Assembly: GCA_002084765.1 (NCBI GenBank)
Contig: NBMB01000035.1
Coordinates: 1 to 59,999 of the forward strand
DNA length: 59,999 nucleotides
Source: Candidatus Cloacimonetes bacterium 4572_55
GTDB taxonomy: Bacteria; 4572-55
Reading direction: 5' to 3'
Below, piece by piece: positions 1 through 9,111 of this stretch. The notes under the pieces are model-generated. The model saw only the letters and a program-made list of their open reading frames with translations, made no database searches and was not told where the DNA came from. The stretch's first letter is position 1, and the number at the start of each line of letters is the position of its first letter. A program made the translations under genes and the position numbers.

Positions 1-312
1 AGTTGTTACACATAGCCGCGACCTCAACATGTTATAAGTAAAATAATGGGATGCAATCACTTAAGATAATACGTGAAGCAACAATATGCAATAGGGTGAC
101 TACCAAAATTTCGATATTAAAAAACGACTCAAGCGTTATTTTTTCTTGATCAGCCATGCACACAATTCTAAAATAGTGTGAATCCCAATTTTGCACAAGT
201 CAAAATTTATTTGATCCCGCGCGTTTCGTCGTGCATAGACGCGCGTCTTGTTTTATATTATCCCCTGTTATCCTGAGTTATCCTGAGAGCGAGTAAACTG
301 GAGTGATTTCAA
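1..312. other. Intergenic leader without a recognised gene
   Basis: No convincing coding sequence is seen in this AT-rich stretch. A short hairpin (CGCGCGT at 218-224 pairing with ACGCGCG at 239-245) is followed by a T-rich run and could end transcription coming from the left. A 10-base direct repeat (GTTATCCTGA) occupies 267-286 just before the first gene. A Shine-Dalgarno GGAG lies at 300-303. Confidence 0.4.
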
Positions 313-1236
313 GTGACGACAAACGACATGGAACGATTATACGATTATAACAGTTTCCTGCGCGGCAAATTCGGACAAAAGGTCTATAAAATCTGCCTGG
401 ATTCTGGATTCTCCTGCCCCAATATCGACGGGACCAGGGGAAAGGGAGGATGTATCTATTGCAACAACAAGAGCTTTAGTCCCCCTACCAGAGACAAAAC
501 TCTTGATATTTCCCAACAGTTAGACCAGGGTATGCGGATCGGTCGAAATCGATACAAAGCCCATAAATTCATCGCGTATTTCCAGTCCTATACAAATACG
601 CACGCTCCGGTTCAGGACCTAAGGCAGCTTTATCACCGGGCTGTCGCCAGCTCGGACGTCGTGGGAATCGCTATCGGCACCCGTCCCGACGCGGTGGATT
701 CGGAAAAAATCGACCTGCTTGGAGAATTGGCGGAAAAGATGTTCGTCTCCATAGAATACGGCGTCCAAACCATGAACGAGCAGACATTGCAATGGATCGA
801 GCGGGGTCATGGGTACGAGTCCTTTTTGGACGCGGTCTCACTGACCCAGCGGTATCCAAAAATTCATATCTGCGCGCATGTCATGTTCGGATTTCCAGAC
901 GAGACTCGGGAGGAAATGTTGGGTATGGCTTATGAAATGAATCGGATTCGAGTGCATGGGGTCAAGCTGCACAATCTGCTGATCGTCCAGAATACTCGGC
1001 TGGCTCGTATTTTTGAGCGACAGCCCTTCCCATTATTCGAATATGAGGAATATATCGATTTGGTATGTGATTTTTTAGAAAGACTGTCGCCGCGTATCGT
1101 GGTTGAACGGTTATGCGCATCCGCTCCGGACCCCTACCTTATCGCCCCAAAATATGGGAAGTCAATGGCTCAGGTCGCCCAGGACGTCCGCGCCTGTCTC
1201 AAGGAGCGTCAAAGTCGCCAGGGTATTTTTACATGA
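313..1236 (+). CDS. TIGR01212-family radical SAM protein (YhcC-like)
   Basis: This 307-residue protein matches the YhcC/TIGR01212 radical SAM family in length and layout. The iron-sulfur cysteines are C35, C47 and C50; the long 11-residue gap between the first two is typical of this family and differs from the usual CX3CX2C. Downstream come GTRPDAV and EYGVQTM, as expected for the barrel of this group. Members are predicted cytosolic SAM-dependent enzymes; the substrate is not established. The GTG start at 313 is chosen because GGAG at 300-303 is well placed for it, whereas the next ATG at 328 has no ribosome binding site. The gene converges on rlmD, with 8 bases between the stops. The assignment to the family is secure, the reaction is not. 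Confidence 0.88.
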   Translation: MTTNDMERLYDYNSFLRGKFGQKVYKICLDSGFSCPNIDGTRGKGGCIYCNNKSFSPPTRDKTLDISQQLDQGMRIGRNRYKAHKFIAYFQSYTNTHAPVQDLRQLYHRAVASSDVVGIAIGTRPDAVDSEKIDLLGELAEKMFVSIEYGVQTMNEQTLQWIERGHGYESFLDAVSLTQRYPKIHICAHVMFGFPDETREEMLGMAYEMNRIRVHGVKLHNLLIVQNTRLARIFERQPFPLFEYEEYIDLVCDFLERLSPRIVVERLCASAPDPYLIAPKYGKSMAQVAQDVRACLKERQSRQGIFT

Positions 1237-1244
1237 GAGAATCG

Positions 1245-2645
1245 TTACAGACGATCCAGTCGGACAACCACCTCGACATGACCGGTATGCGGAAACATAT
1301 CAACCGGTTGCACATAATTGAGACGATACCGATCCGCGCAGAGAATCTCGAGATCTCTTGATAGTGTGGCGGGATTGCAGGAGACGTGAATAATGCGGCG
1401 CGGCGCAATATCCAGCACAGCCTGAACCGTCTTTGGGTGCATGCCCGCTCTCGGAGGGTCGATAATCATCACATCGGGTTGTTTTTCTTTTGTGGGGATA
1501 TAAGACGCCAGATTCATCAAATCCGCAGTGACAAATTCGCAATTTTGGACATGGTTCAAATCCGCGTTGGCTCGCGCGTCGCGCACACAACTTTCGATCA
1601 GTTCAAAGCCGATCACCTGGCGCACAGCGTCCGAGATAAATATGCCGATCGAACCCGTGCCAGCGTACAGATCGTATACCAGCTCTGTCCCGTCAAATTC
1701 GCACAGCTCCTTTACCAGATCATATAGCCGCTCGGTCTGCACGCTGTTTGTCTGGAAAAAAGAATTTGCCGAAATCCGAAACCGATTCTCCCCGAGTTGC
1801 TCGTCAATCGTCGACTCTCCGTATAACAGATATTCTTTATCGCCAAAAGCGACATTTCCCATATTGTCGGTCACATTATTCACAATCGAGGTCGTATCTG
1901 GGAACGCTTGCATCAGGCTCATTGCCAACGGTTCCACGATTTGGGGCTGATAATTTCGGGTCACAATATTGATCATGCGCCCTCCTGTATTTTTTCCCTC
2001 CCGAATCATCAGGAATCGAAAATCTCCTGTATGCGCGCGTACATTATATGGCGTAAGCCCATGATCCAGGCAGTATTTTCGCGTATGATTGACAATGCGT
2101 CCGCTCTCCTCGGACTGTAGCAGACAGCTTTTCAGATCCACCACCTTATCGAAAAATCCCGCGGCGTGAAGCCCCAGCGCAAAGTCGCGATCCTCGACCT
2201 GTTCCTTTTGAGCGATCTCACTATCGAGCAACCAACGACGGTTGCAGAAAGAGAATTCCATCTTGTTGCGATAATAAATTCGATCCGGCGAGGGCAGTGC
2301 CTCCAGCACCTCGACATCCTGAAAATTGCCGATTCGGACCAGGCTGTCCATCACCTGTTGACGCTTGTAATACAACTGCTTGTCATAAGAAAGAGACTGA
2401 ATTTTGCATCCTCCGCAGGCTCCGAAATAGGGACAAGGAGGATCAATTCGATCCGGAGAAGCCTTTATAAGTTCAATCACACGAGCTTCAGCATGTTTTT
2501 TCTTCTTTTTGAATATTTTTGCCCTTACCAGATCCCCTGGCAAAGCTTGGTTGACAAAAATAACAAAGTCCCGAAATCTCGCGACTCCTCGCCCCCCAAA
2601 AGCCAAAGATTCGATCTGCAATTCAATCTCATTTCCTCGTTTCAT
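1245..2645 (-). CDS. rlmD: 23S rRNA (uracil-5-)-methyltransferase, RlmD/RumA type
   Basis: An RNA m5U methyltransferase of 466 residues. An N-terminal TRAM domain (about 1-60, with LAFGGRGVARF) is followed by the 4Fe-4S cluster cysteines C71, C77, C80 and a later one in the DLKSC segment. The SAM-binding motif DLYAGTGSIG, the DPPRAGMHPK motif and the nucleophile cysteine in HVSCNPATL are all intact, so the enzyme should be active. It probably methylates a uridine of 23S rRNA; family members differ in target (1939 or 747), so the exact site is inferred. The ATG directly follows the TAG stop of the upstream amidohydrolase gene (TAGATG), with AAGGA before it, which implies translational coupling. 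Confidence 0.92.
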   Translation of the reverse strand: MKRGNEIELQIESLAFGGRGVARFRDFVIFVNQALPGDLVRAKIFKKKKKHAEARVIELIKASPDRIDPPCPYFGACGGCKIQSLSYDKQLYYKRQQVMDSLVRIGNFQDVEVLEALPSPDRIYYRNKMEFSFCNRRWLLDSEIAQKEQVEDRDFALGLHAAGFFDKVVDLKSCLLQSEESGRIVNHTRKYCLDHGLTPYNVRAHTGDFRFLMIREGKNTGGRMINIVTRNYQPQIVEPLAMSLMQAFPDTTSIVNNVTDNMGNVAFGDKEYLLYGESTIDEQLGENRFRISANSFFQTNSVQTERLYDLVKELCEFDGTELVYDLYAGTGSIGIFISDAVRQVIGFELIESCVRDARANADLNHVQNCEFVTADLMNLASYIPTKEKQPDVMIIDPPRAGMHPKTVQAVLDIAPRRIIHVSCNPATLSRDLEILCADRYRLNYVQPVDMFPHTGHVEVVVRLDRL

Positions 2646-4226
2646 CTATTTTTCCTTTAATTCACCATAAACGATTTCGCCGCCAATCACGGTAGCAACA
2701 ACTTTTGTTTCCAGAATCTCTTCCGGTTTGATCGCAAAAATATCCCGATCCAGCACGATGAAATCCGCCAGTTTCCCGACCGTGAGGCTGCCTTTGACGC
2801 GCTCTTCGCCGGAAGCGTACGCAGAACCCGCGGTATACGCATGCACAGCATGGTGAACCGAAATTTTCTCTTCGGGACAAAAGGTCTGCTCCATCGGATT
2901 ATTTTTATATTTCCGCGCCACAGCAGCGTAAATTCCGGCAAAGGGATCAATGGTCTCGATTGGAGCGTCGGATCCGAACGCCAACTTTGTCCCATAGTTC
3001 AACAGAGTTTTGAATGGAAAAGCATATCGAGATCGGTCGTCGCCCCAATGTGTGATGATATTTTTGACGTCCGCGGCAAGGTGAACCGGCTGCATCGACG
3101 CCACGACACCGAGCTTGGCAAGCCGATCCTGATCGTCTGGATGGAGCAATTGGGCATGTTCGATCCGGTGACGCAGCCTTTTGTTTTCCTTTTGCTGGGT
3201 ATGTTCTATCGCGTCCAATACCTGTCGATTTGCCCTGTCGCCGATAGCGTGAACCGCTACCGCCAAATCCGCGTGGGCAGAGCGGTTGATCAGATCGAAA
3301 AGCTCCGTATCCGTGTGCATTCCAATACCGTGGTTGCCGGGGCTTTTTTCATAAGGCGAGAGCATACGCGCGCTTTGCGAGCCGAGTGCCCCATCTGAGA
3401 ATATTTTCACATGTCCGATCCGCAGCCATCTATTTCCAAACCCGGTTTTCAGACCCATGCGAACCGCGTCTTCCATGTGATGATCAGGAATCGTATGGTA
3501 AAGGCGCAGTTTCAGCTTCTCCTCGGCGATAAGGGATTGATATAGCCGAAACGTTTCCGGGCTTTCGCAGCAATGCAAGCCGGTCAGTCCCAACGCATGC
3601 ACGTTTTTTGCCCCTTGTAAAACAGCTCGGCTTCTCTGCGACAGATTCGGAGTCGGGGTATTGTCAAACACCGGTAGTATAGCCTCTTCTTTCAACAGAC
3701 CAGTCGGCTCTCCGGTATCAGGATCGCGGCAAATTTCGCCGCCAGAAGGAGTTGGCGTCTCGGTCGTATAGCCGATAATCTCCAATGTTTTGGAGTTGAC
3801 CCACATCGAGTGGCCGTCTTTGCTGGATAAAGCGATCGGGTGGACAAGAGATATAGCGTCCAAATGTTCCCGATGCGGAACGACCGAATCCTGCCAGAGA
3901 TTTTTATCCCACCGTCCTCCGACGATCCATTCCTCCGGTGCCGCCTGCTCGACAAATTTTCGAATCGCATGCAGAACGTGATCGAAATCGGTCAAATCCC
4001 GTAACTGAACCCACGATTCCTGAAGAGCGTAATCCGTAAAATGCGTGTGCGCGTCAATCATTCCCGGAATGACAGTCAGGTCCTCTAAGTCAAAGGTCTG
4101 TCGGTCATTTACTTCCGTATTGTCGCCCACATAAGAAAGCCGATCTTGATCGACAAAAAGAGAGCGGGCTTTCGGAAGGCTTGCGTCGATTGTGTAAATA
4201 TTTCCGTTTATAAATCGTTTTTTCAT
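2646..4226 (-). CDS. Metal-dependent amidohydrolase, YtcJ type
   Basis: A 526-residue amidohydrolase of the YtcJ/AepA/formamide-deformylase-like group. Visible family motifs are the metal site GMIDAHTHF, DGHSMWVNS, KIFSDGALGS, HAIGDRANRQ, RHRIEHAQL and FGSDAPIE near the C-terminus. It has no export signal and should be cytoplasmic. The natural substrate cannot be told from sequence; relatives hydrolyse C-N bonds in amides or formamides. The ATG at 4226 follows GAGAAGG; an upstream TTG at 4259 would add 11 residues but lacks a ribosome binding site. It is the first gene of a two-gene operon with rlmD, an unusual partner. Confidence 0.85.
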   Translation of the reverse strand: MKKRFINGNIYTIDASLPKARSLFVDQDRLSYVGDNTEVNDRQTFDLEDLTVIPGMIDAHTHFTDYALQESWVQLRDLTDFDHVLHAIRKFVEQAAPEEWIVGGRWDKNLWQDSVVPHREHLDAISLVHPIALSSKDGHSMWVNSKTLEIIGYTTETPTPSGGEICRDPDTGEPTGLLKEEAILPVFDNTPTPNLSQRSRAVLQGAKNVHALGLTGLHCCESPETFRLYQSLIAEEKLKLRLYHTIPDHHMEDAVRMGLKTGFGNRWLRIGHVKIFSDGALGSQSARMLSPYEKSPGNHGIGMHTDTELFDLINRSAHADLAVAVHAIGDRANRQVLDAIEHTQQKENKRLRHRIEHAQLLHPDDQDRLAKLGVVASMQPVHLAADVKNIITHWGDDRSRYAFPFKTLLNYGTKLAFGSDAPIETIDPFAGIYAAVARKYKNNPMEQTFCPEEKISVHHAVHAYTAGSAYASGEERVKGSLTVGKLADFIVLDRDIFAIKPEEILETKVVATVIGGEIVYGELKEK

Positions 4227-4347
4227 ATACCTTCTCAAATAAAAAGTGGTTACGGGCAATGCTTCAGCTCAAAAAACGCCTAAACTCAACGACTTTTGGG
4301 AAAAAAAATTGACTATTTCGAAAAACAAAATTTTCCTTCCGTTCTAC

Positions 4348-4375
4348 AGGATAAGTAATTTTAATTCTTTGTCAA
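4348..4375 (-). promoter_or_regulatory. Putative sigma-70 promoter for the amidohydrolase-rlmD operon
   Basis: On the minus strand a perfect TTGACA (4375-4370) is followed after 16 bases by TATCCT (4353-4348). It leaves a leader of about 115 bases before the ATG at 4226. The rest of the gap between 4227 and 4424 shows no gene. Confidence 0.5.
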
Positions 4376-4424
4376 GGGGAAAACATCTGAGGAGTTCCCG
4401 ACTCGCCGCGCGACCCCTGAATAT

Positions 4425-4462
4425 AAAAAAAATCCCGAAGACAATTGCCTCCGGGATTTTGC
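4425..4462 (-). terminator. Rho-independent terminator of the kinase gene
   Basis: Read on the minus strand, AAAATCCCG pairs with CGGGATTTT around a short loop and is followed by a run of eight T. It lies about 75 bases beyond the stop of the large Ser/Thr kinase gene. Confidence 0.8.
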
Positions 4463-4537
4463 GTAACTACCTACGTAATCAAAAGCTTGACTTCCGCGAT
4501 CGTTGCGACCGTCGAGAACAGATGACGCCTATAGCGA

Positions 4538-7500
4538 TTAGAGATGATCGGCAATATCAGGAATCTCAGAGCAGTCGACCTCCTCTTGCAACCCCCACAC
4601 CAGTGCCTCAGTTCGCTCCGGCGTCAGGGCTTCGATCAGTTGATCATGGGATAAAATGAAACCAGCCAAACGAGCCAGCCGCAAAAACCCCTCCCGTTCG
4701 ATCAACTGACCTGCGTCTCGGTCAAACTGCTGCGCGTCGAGCTGTCCGCCTGAAAGAACAGTCGTCAATAACATAAAAATTTTGGACTCCAACAGATCGT
4801 AGATATGATAATTCACTTGGAAAAATTTTTCTGATGAGCTAAATAGCTGAACTGCTTGATCATAATCACCCTGAGATAAAGCCAAACGCGCGTCCAAAGA
4901 ATCGATTTTCCCAGCGTTGCCGTCCACTATTTCCTGCGGGAATTTCCTTAATTCTTGCAAGCGATCCGGGACAGAGCCTGTTTTTCCGACTGCAAGATCG
5001 TATTCCCCTTGATACAGAACGCGCCGAAAATGATAGGGACTGTTTTGAAATCGTTCCATCTCCTGCTCGGATTTCAGAAGCTCGGTCTCGATCCGGTCAT
5101 ACTTGTGTAGCACCAGCAGATCATATATCAGATCCAGACGGGTTATAACCGTTGTCCGAAGAATCCCCGCTTCTTCACTTTTCTCGAAACAACTGAGATG
5201 GCACGTATACGCGTCGGCAATCGCTCCTTTTTCCAAATAAACTTCTCCGATAATTCTATCGCCCATAATCACTCTATAAAGATCGCCGGAAGCCTCAAAA
5301 AGCGCGCGGCATTTTCGGAACTGCTCCAGAGCTGGGGACAATTTTCCCTTCATAGCCGCCATTCGTCCGAGATTATAGAGCGCATCCCCCTTGCGTCTTT
5401 TTTCCCCGATGCGTTCTGCATGGTCGTATGCTCGACGCATGCAGGATTCCGCTTCGTCGAATTTCCCAATATTCTGATAACAGTTTCCCAGGTTTGTGTT
5501 TACCGAGATCAGAAATTCCCACATAGGGTATTTTTCAATGATCTTGAGAGCCTGTTCATAATACTGAATCGCGCTTGCGTAACGTCCCATTTGTTTGTGT
5601 AACACTCCCAAATTGATCAGATAAGGAGCAGTGATTTTCTCCTGATAAGACGAGGAGCTCTCGGACAATTTCTGATTGATCTCCATGCACTTCCGATAAT
5701 GAGCCACTGCTTCCCTGTTGAGATGCTCGCTCTGATAAGTCAGAGCGATTTTTCCGTGAAAAGCCATAATATCTTCAAGATGGTAACGCCCGTTTTTTTC
5801 TTGGACCTTTCCCAAAGCGATCTCATAAAATTTCCGAGCTTCAGGATAACTGCCCGCGGAACGGGCGAGCTCTCCTTGTAAAGCCGTAAACATCAACAAA
5901 AGGAAATCGGCAAATTCTTCATCCTTGACCGCGTCAGACTCGGATTCGTTTTGATCTGAAAGCTTCTTGGCAAGTTTATAATAGAGAGCCGCGTTGGTTT
6001 GAGAAAAGTTGACTGAACACGCATGTGCAGCGGAGAGCAAGTAATAAATCGCGCTTTCCTTTCTGCCCGCTTCCGCATAATGGTAGCTCAACAGACGGCA
6101 AACCGACAGGGGCGTATCTAATCTTATCACAGAGTACTTCTCGGAAACATTATGCTCTTGCGCGATCATTTCCGCGGCGATAAGATGGCGATCTCGCTTC
6201 CAATCTGGGTCTAATTCGCCATACACAGCGACTTGAACCAGGCTATGGGAGAACTTGAATTTTTCTTCTTCCTCTAAAATCAATCCGGACTTCAGCAGAT
6301 CATCCAACCCGCGTTCCAGCTCGTTTTTATCCGGGAAATTTACCAAACGCTCAAGCTGTGGAAAAGTAAAAGAATCTCCGAAAATAGCCGCGTAATTTGC
6401 TATGGATCGAGCCTGCGGAGAGAGCCGATCCAGCCTTTTGGAAATTGCCTCATGCACGGATTTTGGAACCGTCATCTGAGAAGAGGGATGATCCGTTGCG
6501 AGATACGCGGTTTGCAACTCCCATCCTTTTTCTGTGCGATACAAGGCTCCAGCATCCACCAGAGACTTGACGATCTCCTCTATAAAAAAGGGATTGCCGT
6601 CAGTCTGTCGCCAGATTCGCTTGATCATCGCGGGCGCGCTATTTATCTCGCCAGGTTTGTCCTCGCCATCCATATCCTGCCCCAACATGGATCGGATCAT
6701 CTGCCCGACTTCTGTTATGTTCAGGGGCTGAAGAGAGATAATCCGCCGCGTCTTCTCGTCGAACAAATTCTTGATCCGCAGACCATGATCTTGCTTTGTA
6801 AAGGCTTCAGAATCATGATCCCGATACGTGCCTACAATAGAAAATAGCGGTCCCGTTTGTTTGATGAGATACTCCAACAGCTCGCTTGACGCCGCGTCGA
6901 TCTGATGGATATCCTCAATAGCAAGAATCACGGGCGTGAGCCGAGCCGCGCGTTGCAAAATCGCGACATATTGGCTATGCACTTTGCCTGACCCGGTGAT
7001 CCATAACCGGCTTATATCGAAAAAACGACCCGGCTTATTCTGTAGAATAGGCATGACTTGTTTGATCTGTTTCAGGACATTCCGAGCGATTTTCTCTGAG
7101 CCTTTTATCGCCTTGTTTGCCGCGATATAAGAAGATTCATCGGCAATCGGAGCAAGTTGTCGTTCGATCTGATTTAATATGGCGACAAACGGGCTATACG
7201 GCTCCTCCCGCCGGCAATTTCCAACAAACAGAGCGGATCGATTCAGTCTGGCGTGTGTCTGTAACTTACGAATGAGTCGGGTCTTACCTGTTCCCAAACC
7301 GCCTTGGATAAAAATGAGGGTCGGACTCTTATCATCCAAAATATCGGAGAGCACTTCCCACTCATTGTCCCGTCCCGCCAGCGCAGGAGCAAATACCGGA
7401 TAGCCACGACCGTAGATCAATCGATTTTTCGAAGGGGCAATGGTGAAATCTGCAGGAGAAAAAGAAAAGTCGGCTCCACCCGGAGAGAGTAAAGGAGCCA

Positions 7501-8413
7501 GGATATCCTTCAGATCTCGCCACAAATCCGCGGCGGACTGATATCGTTCCTCACGCGTTTTAGCCAGCAGTTTGCTTATTAACTTGTCCAATCCAGGAGG
7601 CAGATTCGGGCACATATCCGCGATACATGGGGTCGATTCGGAGACATGCATCATCATCAATCGAAAAGAATTTCTATCAAAGAAAGGAAGCTGACCCGAG
7701 ATGATCTCATAGAGGATGATTCCGAGCGAATAGAGATCAGAGCGGTGATCGACCGACTCGCTTTTCGCCTGCTCTGGAGACATATACGCGGCTGTCCCGC
7801 GCGTGGGTTTTTTTCCTATTGCCTTGTCTTCTACATGAAAAGGATCGAGAGAATCAGAATCCCGCACCAATCCAAAGTCGAGAATTTTGATCTGCGGCTT
7901 GTGAGCGGAAACCGTGGAAATAAGCAAATTTTCCGGCTTCAGATCTCGATGAACAATCCGATTTGCGTGGATATACTGCAGAGCTTCGCACAGTTGAGAG
8001 AGGATAATAAACAGATTTTTGACGCGCTCTTTATCGGAGAAATCCAGGGGAGCGCAAAAATAGCGACGGAAATTAATTCCTTGAATCAGCTCCATCACAA
8101 AATAAAAACACCCCTGTTTCGGGTTGATTGGAAAATTTCTTCCGGGCAGGATAAACGAAAAATCCCCCTTTGCTCGACCGCTTTCATACACCTGGACCAC
8201 ATGAGGATGAGGCAGTCGAGCTAGAGCTTGATATTCCCGCTGAAATCGGATCGCTCTGTGGGAAAATTCCTCTCCATAAGGAAGAATCTTGACCGCTACC
8301 CGTGTATGTTTGAGGGTGTCCCACGCCTTGTACACGATCCCCATCCCACCCCGACCGATCTCCGACTCAATCCGATATCGATCTGCCAAAAGAGAAATTT
8401 TTCTGGAACTCAT
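4538..8413 (-). CDS. Giant Ser/Thr protein kinase with AAA ATPase and TPR domains
   Basis: A 1291-residue multidomain regulator. Residues 11-305 are a complete Hanks-type kinase: glycine loop GRGGMGIVYKA (20-30), Lys42, catalytic HRDLKPEN (155-162), DFG (179-181) and GTAAYMSPEQ (206-215). Next comes an AAA/STAND-like ATPase with Walker A GGLGTGKT (371-378) and a Walker B-like LAIEDIHQ. From about residue 770 to 1230 there are repeated TPR-like helices (for example GRYASAIQYYEQALKI). No transmembrane helix is seen, so it is cytosolic. Such proteins act as stress or signal integrators; the partner is unknown. The ATG at 8413 has a strong GAGGAGG; upstream in-frame codons to 8605 overlap the preceding gene and are not likely translated. 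It lies 67 bases after the DUF3467 gene and has its own terminator. Confidence 0.9.
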   Translation of the reverse strand: MSSRKISLLADRYRIESEIGRGGMGIVYKAWDTLKHTRVAVKILPYGEEFSHRAIRFQREYQALARLPHPHVVQVYESGRAKGDFSFILPGRNFPINPKQGCFYFVMELIQGINFRRYFCAPLDFSDKERVKNLFIILSQLCEALQYIHANRIVHRDLKPENLLISTVSAHKPQIKILDFGLVRDSDSLDPFHVEDKAIGKKPTRGTAAYMSPEQAKSESVDHRSDLYSLGIILYEIISGQLPFFDRNSFRLMMMHVSESTPCIADMCPNLPPGLDKLISKLLAKTREERYQSAADLWRDLKDILAPLLSPGGADFSFSPADFTIAPSKNRLIYGRGYPVFAPALAGRDNEWEVLSDILDDKSPTLIFIQGGLGTGKTRLIRKLQTHARLNRSALFVGNCRREEPYSPFVAILNQIERQLAPIADESSYIAANKAIKGSEKIARNVLKQIKQVMPILQNKPGRFFDISRLWITGSGKVHSQYVAILQRAARLTPVILAIEDIHQIDAASSELLEYLIKQTGPLFSIVGTYRDHDSEAFTKQDHGLRIKNLFDEKTRRIISLQPLNITEVGQMIRSMLGQDMDGEDKPGEINSAPAMIKRIWRQTDGNPFFIEEIVKSLVDAGALYRTEKGWELQTAYLATDHPSSQMTVPKSVHEAISKRLDRLSPQARSIANYAAIFGDSFTFPQLERLVNFPDKNELERGLDDLLKSGLILEEEEKFKFSHSLVQVAVYGELDPDWKRDRHLIAAEMIAQEHNVSEKYSVIRLDTPLSVCRLLSYHYAEAGRKESAIYYLLSAAHACSVNFSQTNAALYYKLAKKLSDQNESESDAVKDEEFADFLLLMFTALQGELARSAGSYPEARKFYEIALGKVQEKNGRYHLEDIMAFHGKIALTYQSEHLNREAVAHYRKCMEINQKLSESSSSYQEKITAPYLINLGVLHKQMGRYASAIQYYEQALKIIEKYPMWEFLISVNTNLGNCYQNIGKFDEAESCMRRAYDHAERIGEKRRKGDALYNLGRMAAMKGKLSPALEQFRKCRALFEASGDLYRVIMGDRIIGEVYLEKGAIADAYTCHLSCFEKSEEAGILRTTVITRLDLIYDLLVLHKYDRIETELLKSEQEMERFQNSPYHFRRVLYQGEYDLAVGKTGSVPDRLQELRKFPQEIVDGNAGKIDSLDARLALSQGDYDQAVQLFSSSEKFFQVNYHIYDLLESKIFMLLTTVLSGGQLDAQQFDRDAGQLIEREGFLRLARLAGFILSHDQLIEALTPERTEALVWGLQEEVDCSEIPDIADHL

Positions 8414-8480
8414 CCTTTCCTCCTCACGCCGGGCGAACCGGGGCGCGTGCGTTCTCTCACAAAAACAAAAAAGTTTGGGA

Positions 8481-8792
8481 CTATGAAACGAATCCCGGAG
8501 CGCGCTTTTCTCCAGAGTGAGGGGAAGGTATTTCTCGGATATTTCCGAACTGAGACTCGAATTTCTCAATATTCTGCTTGAGCACTTTTGACAATAATTT
8601 TGCATGATGGGGCGTCATCACAATTCGGGCATATATTTTGCTTTTCGGGGAACCGGGCAAGACCCGCGCGAAATCGATGATAAATTCAGATGGAGAATGG
8701 GAAATCAATGCGAGATTGGAATAAATCCCTTCAGCTTCCTTTTCTCCCAATTCAATATTTAGTTTCTTCCTTTGTGGATGGGGCGCGTTCAT
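8481..8792 (-). CDS. DUF3467 family protein
   Basis: A 103-residue soluble protein recognisable as DUF3467 from the segment GIYSNLALISHSPSEF followed by DFARVLPG and the helix with TPHHAKLLSKVLKQNI. The role of the family is unknown. The ATG is preceded by AAAAAGGAG. It is the first gene after a near-perfect promoter and precedes the giant kinase in the same direction, so the two are probably co-transcribed; a functional link is inferred only from position. Confidence 0.85.
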   Translation of the reverse strand: MNAPHPQRKKLNIELGEKEAEGIYSNLALISHSPSEFIIDFARVLPGSPKSKIYARIVMTPHHAKLLSKVLKQNIEKFESQFGNIREIPSPHSGEKRAPGFVS

Positions 8793-8858
8793 AAAGACTC
8801 CTTTTTATAAATAAATTTTGTCCTTTTGATTAAATCAACACGATTATATCGACATCCT

Positions 8859-8887
8859 ATTATACGCGGCGTATTGCATCCTGTCAA
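8859..8887 (-). promoter_or_regulatory. Consensus sigma-70 promoter for the DUF3467-kinase operon
   Basis: On the minus strand TTGACA (8887-8882) and TATAAT (8864-8859) both match the consensus exactly and are separated by 17 bases. Transcription would begin near 8851, about 60 bases before the ATG at 8792. The 66-codon open frame covering this region (8789-8989) is therefore not treated as a gene. Confidence 0.85.
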
Positions 8888-9022
8888 CTTTTTTCCATCT
8901 TCAAATTTTTCGGAATAACTTTTGGAATAAATAAGAAGCGTATCTGTAGGCTCGCCTATATGCGACGTTTTTTCTAAAAATCCTTCCAAATCGGGTTATC
9001 CAAACTCCCACATTATTTTTCC

Positions 9023-9051
9023 TTGATTAATTTAAGAAAGCACTTTATCTT
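9023..9051 (+). promoter_or_regulatory. Possible promoter for the aromatic/His-rich exported protein
   Basis: TTGATT (9023-9028) and TATCTT (9046-9051) are spaced by 17 bases, each matching four of six consensus positions. It would leave a 50-60 base leader before the ATG at 9112. The rest of the 8793-9111 gap shows no gene. Confidence 0.4.
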
Positions 9052-9111
9052 ATTTGAAGCGGCTGTCGAACACATTTTTCCACGAAGAATCTGCCTAAAA
9101 GGAGGCTGACT

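Noticed and set aside
8414-8605. 64-residue N-terminal extension of the giant kinase
   Set aside because: It overlaps the DUF3467 gene, while a strong GAGGAGG precedes ATG 8413.
8789-8989. 66-codon minus-strand frame upstream of DUF3467
   Set aside because: It covers the consensus promoter of the operon and its translation has no family features.
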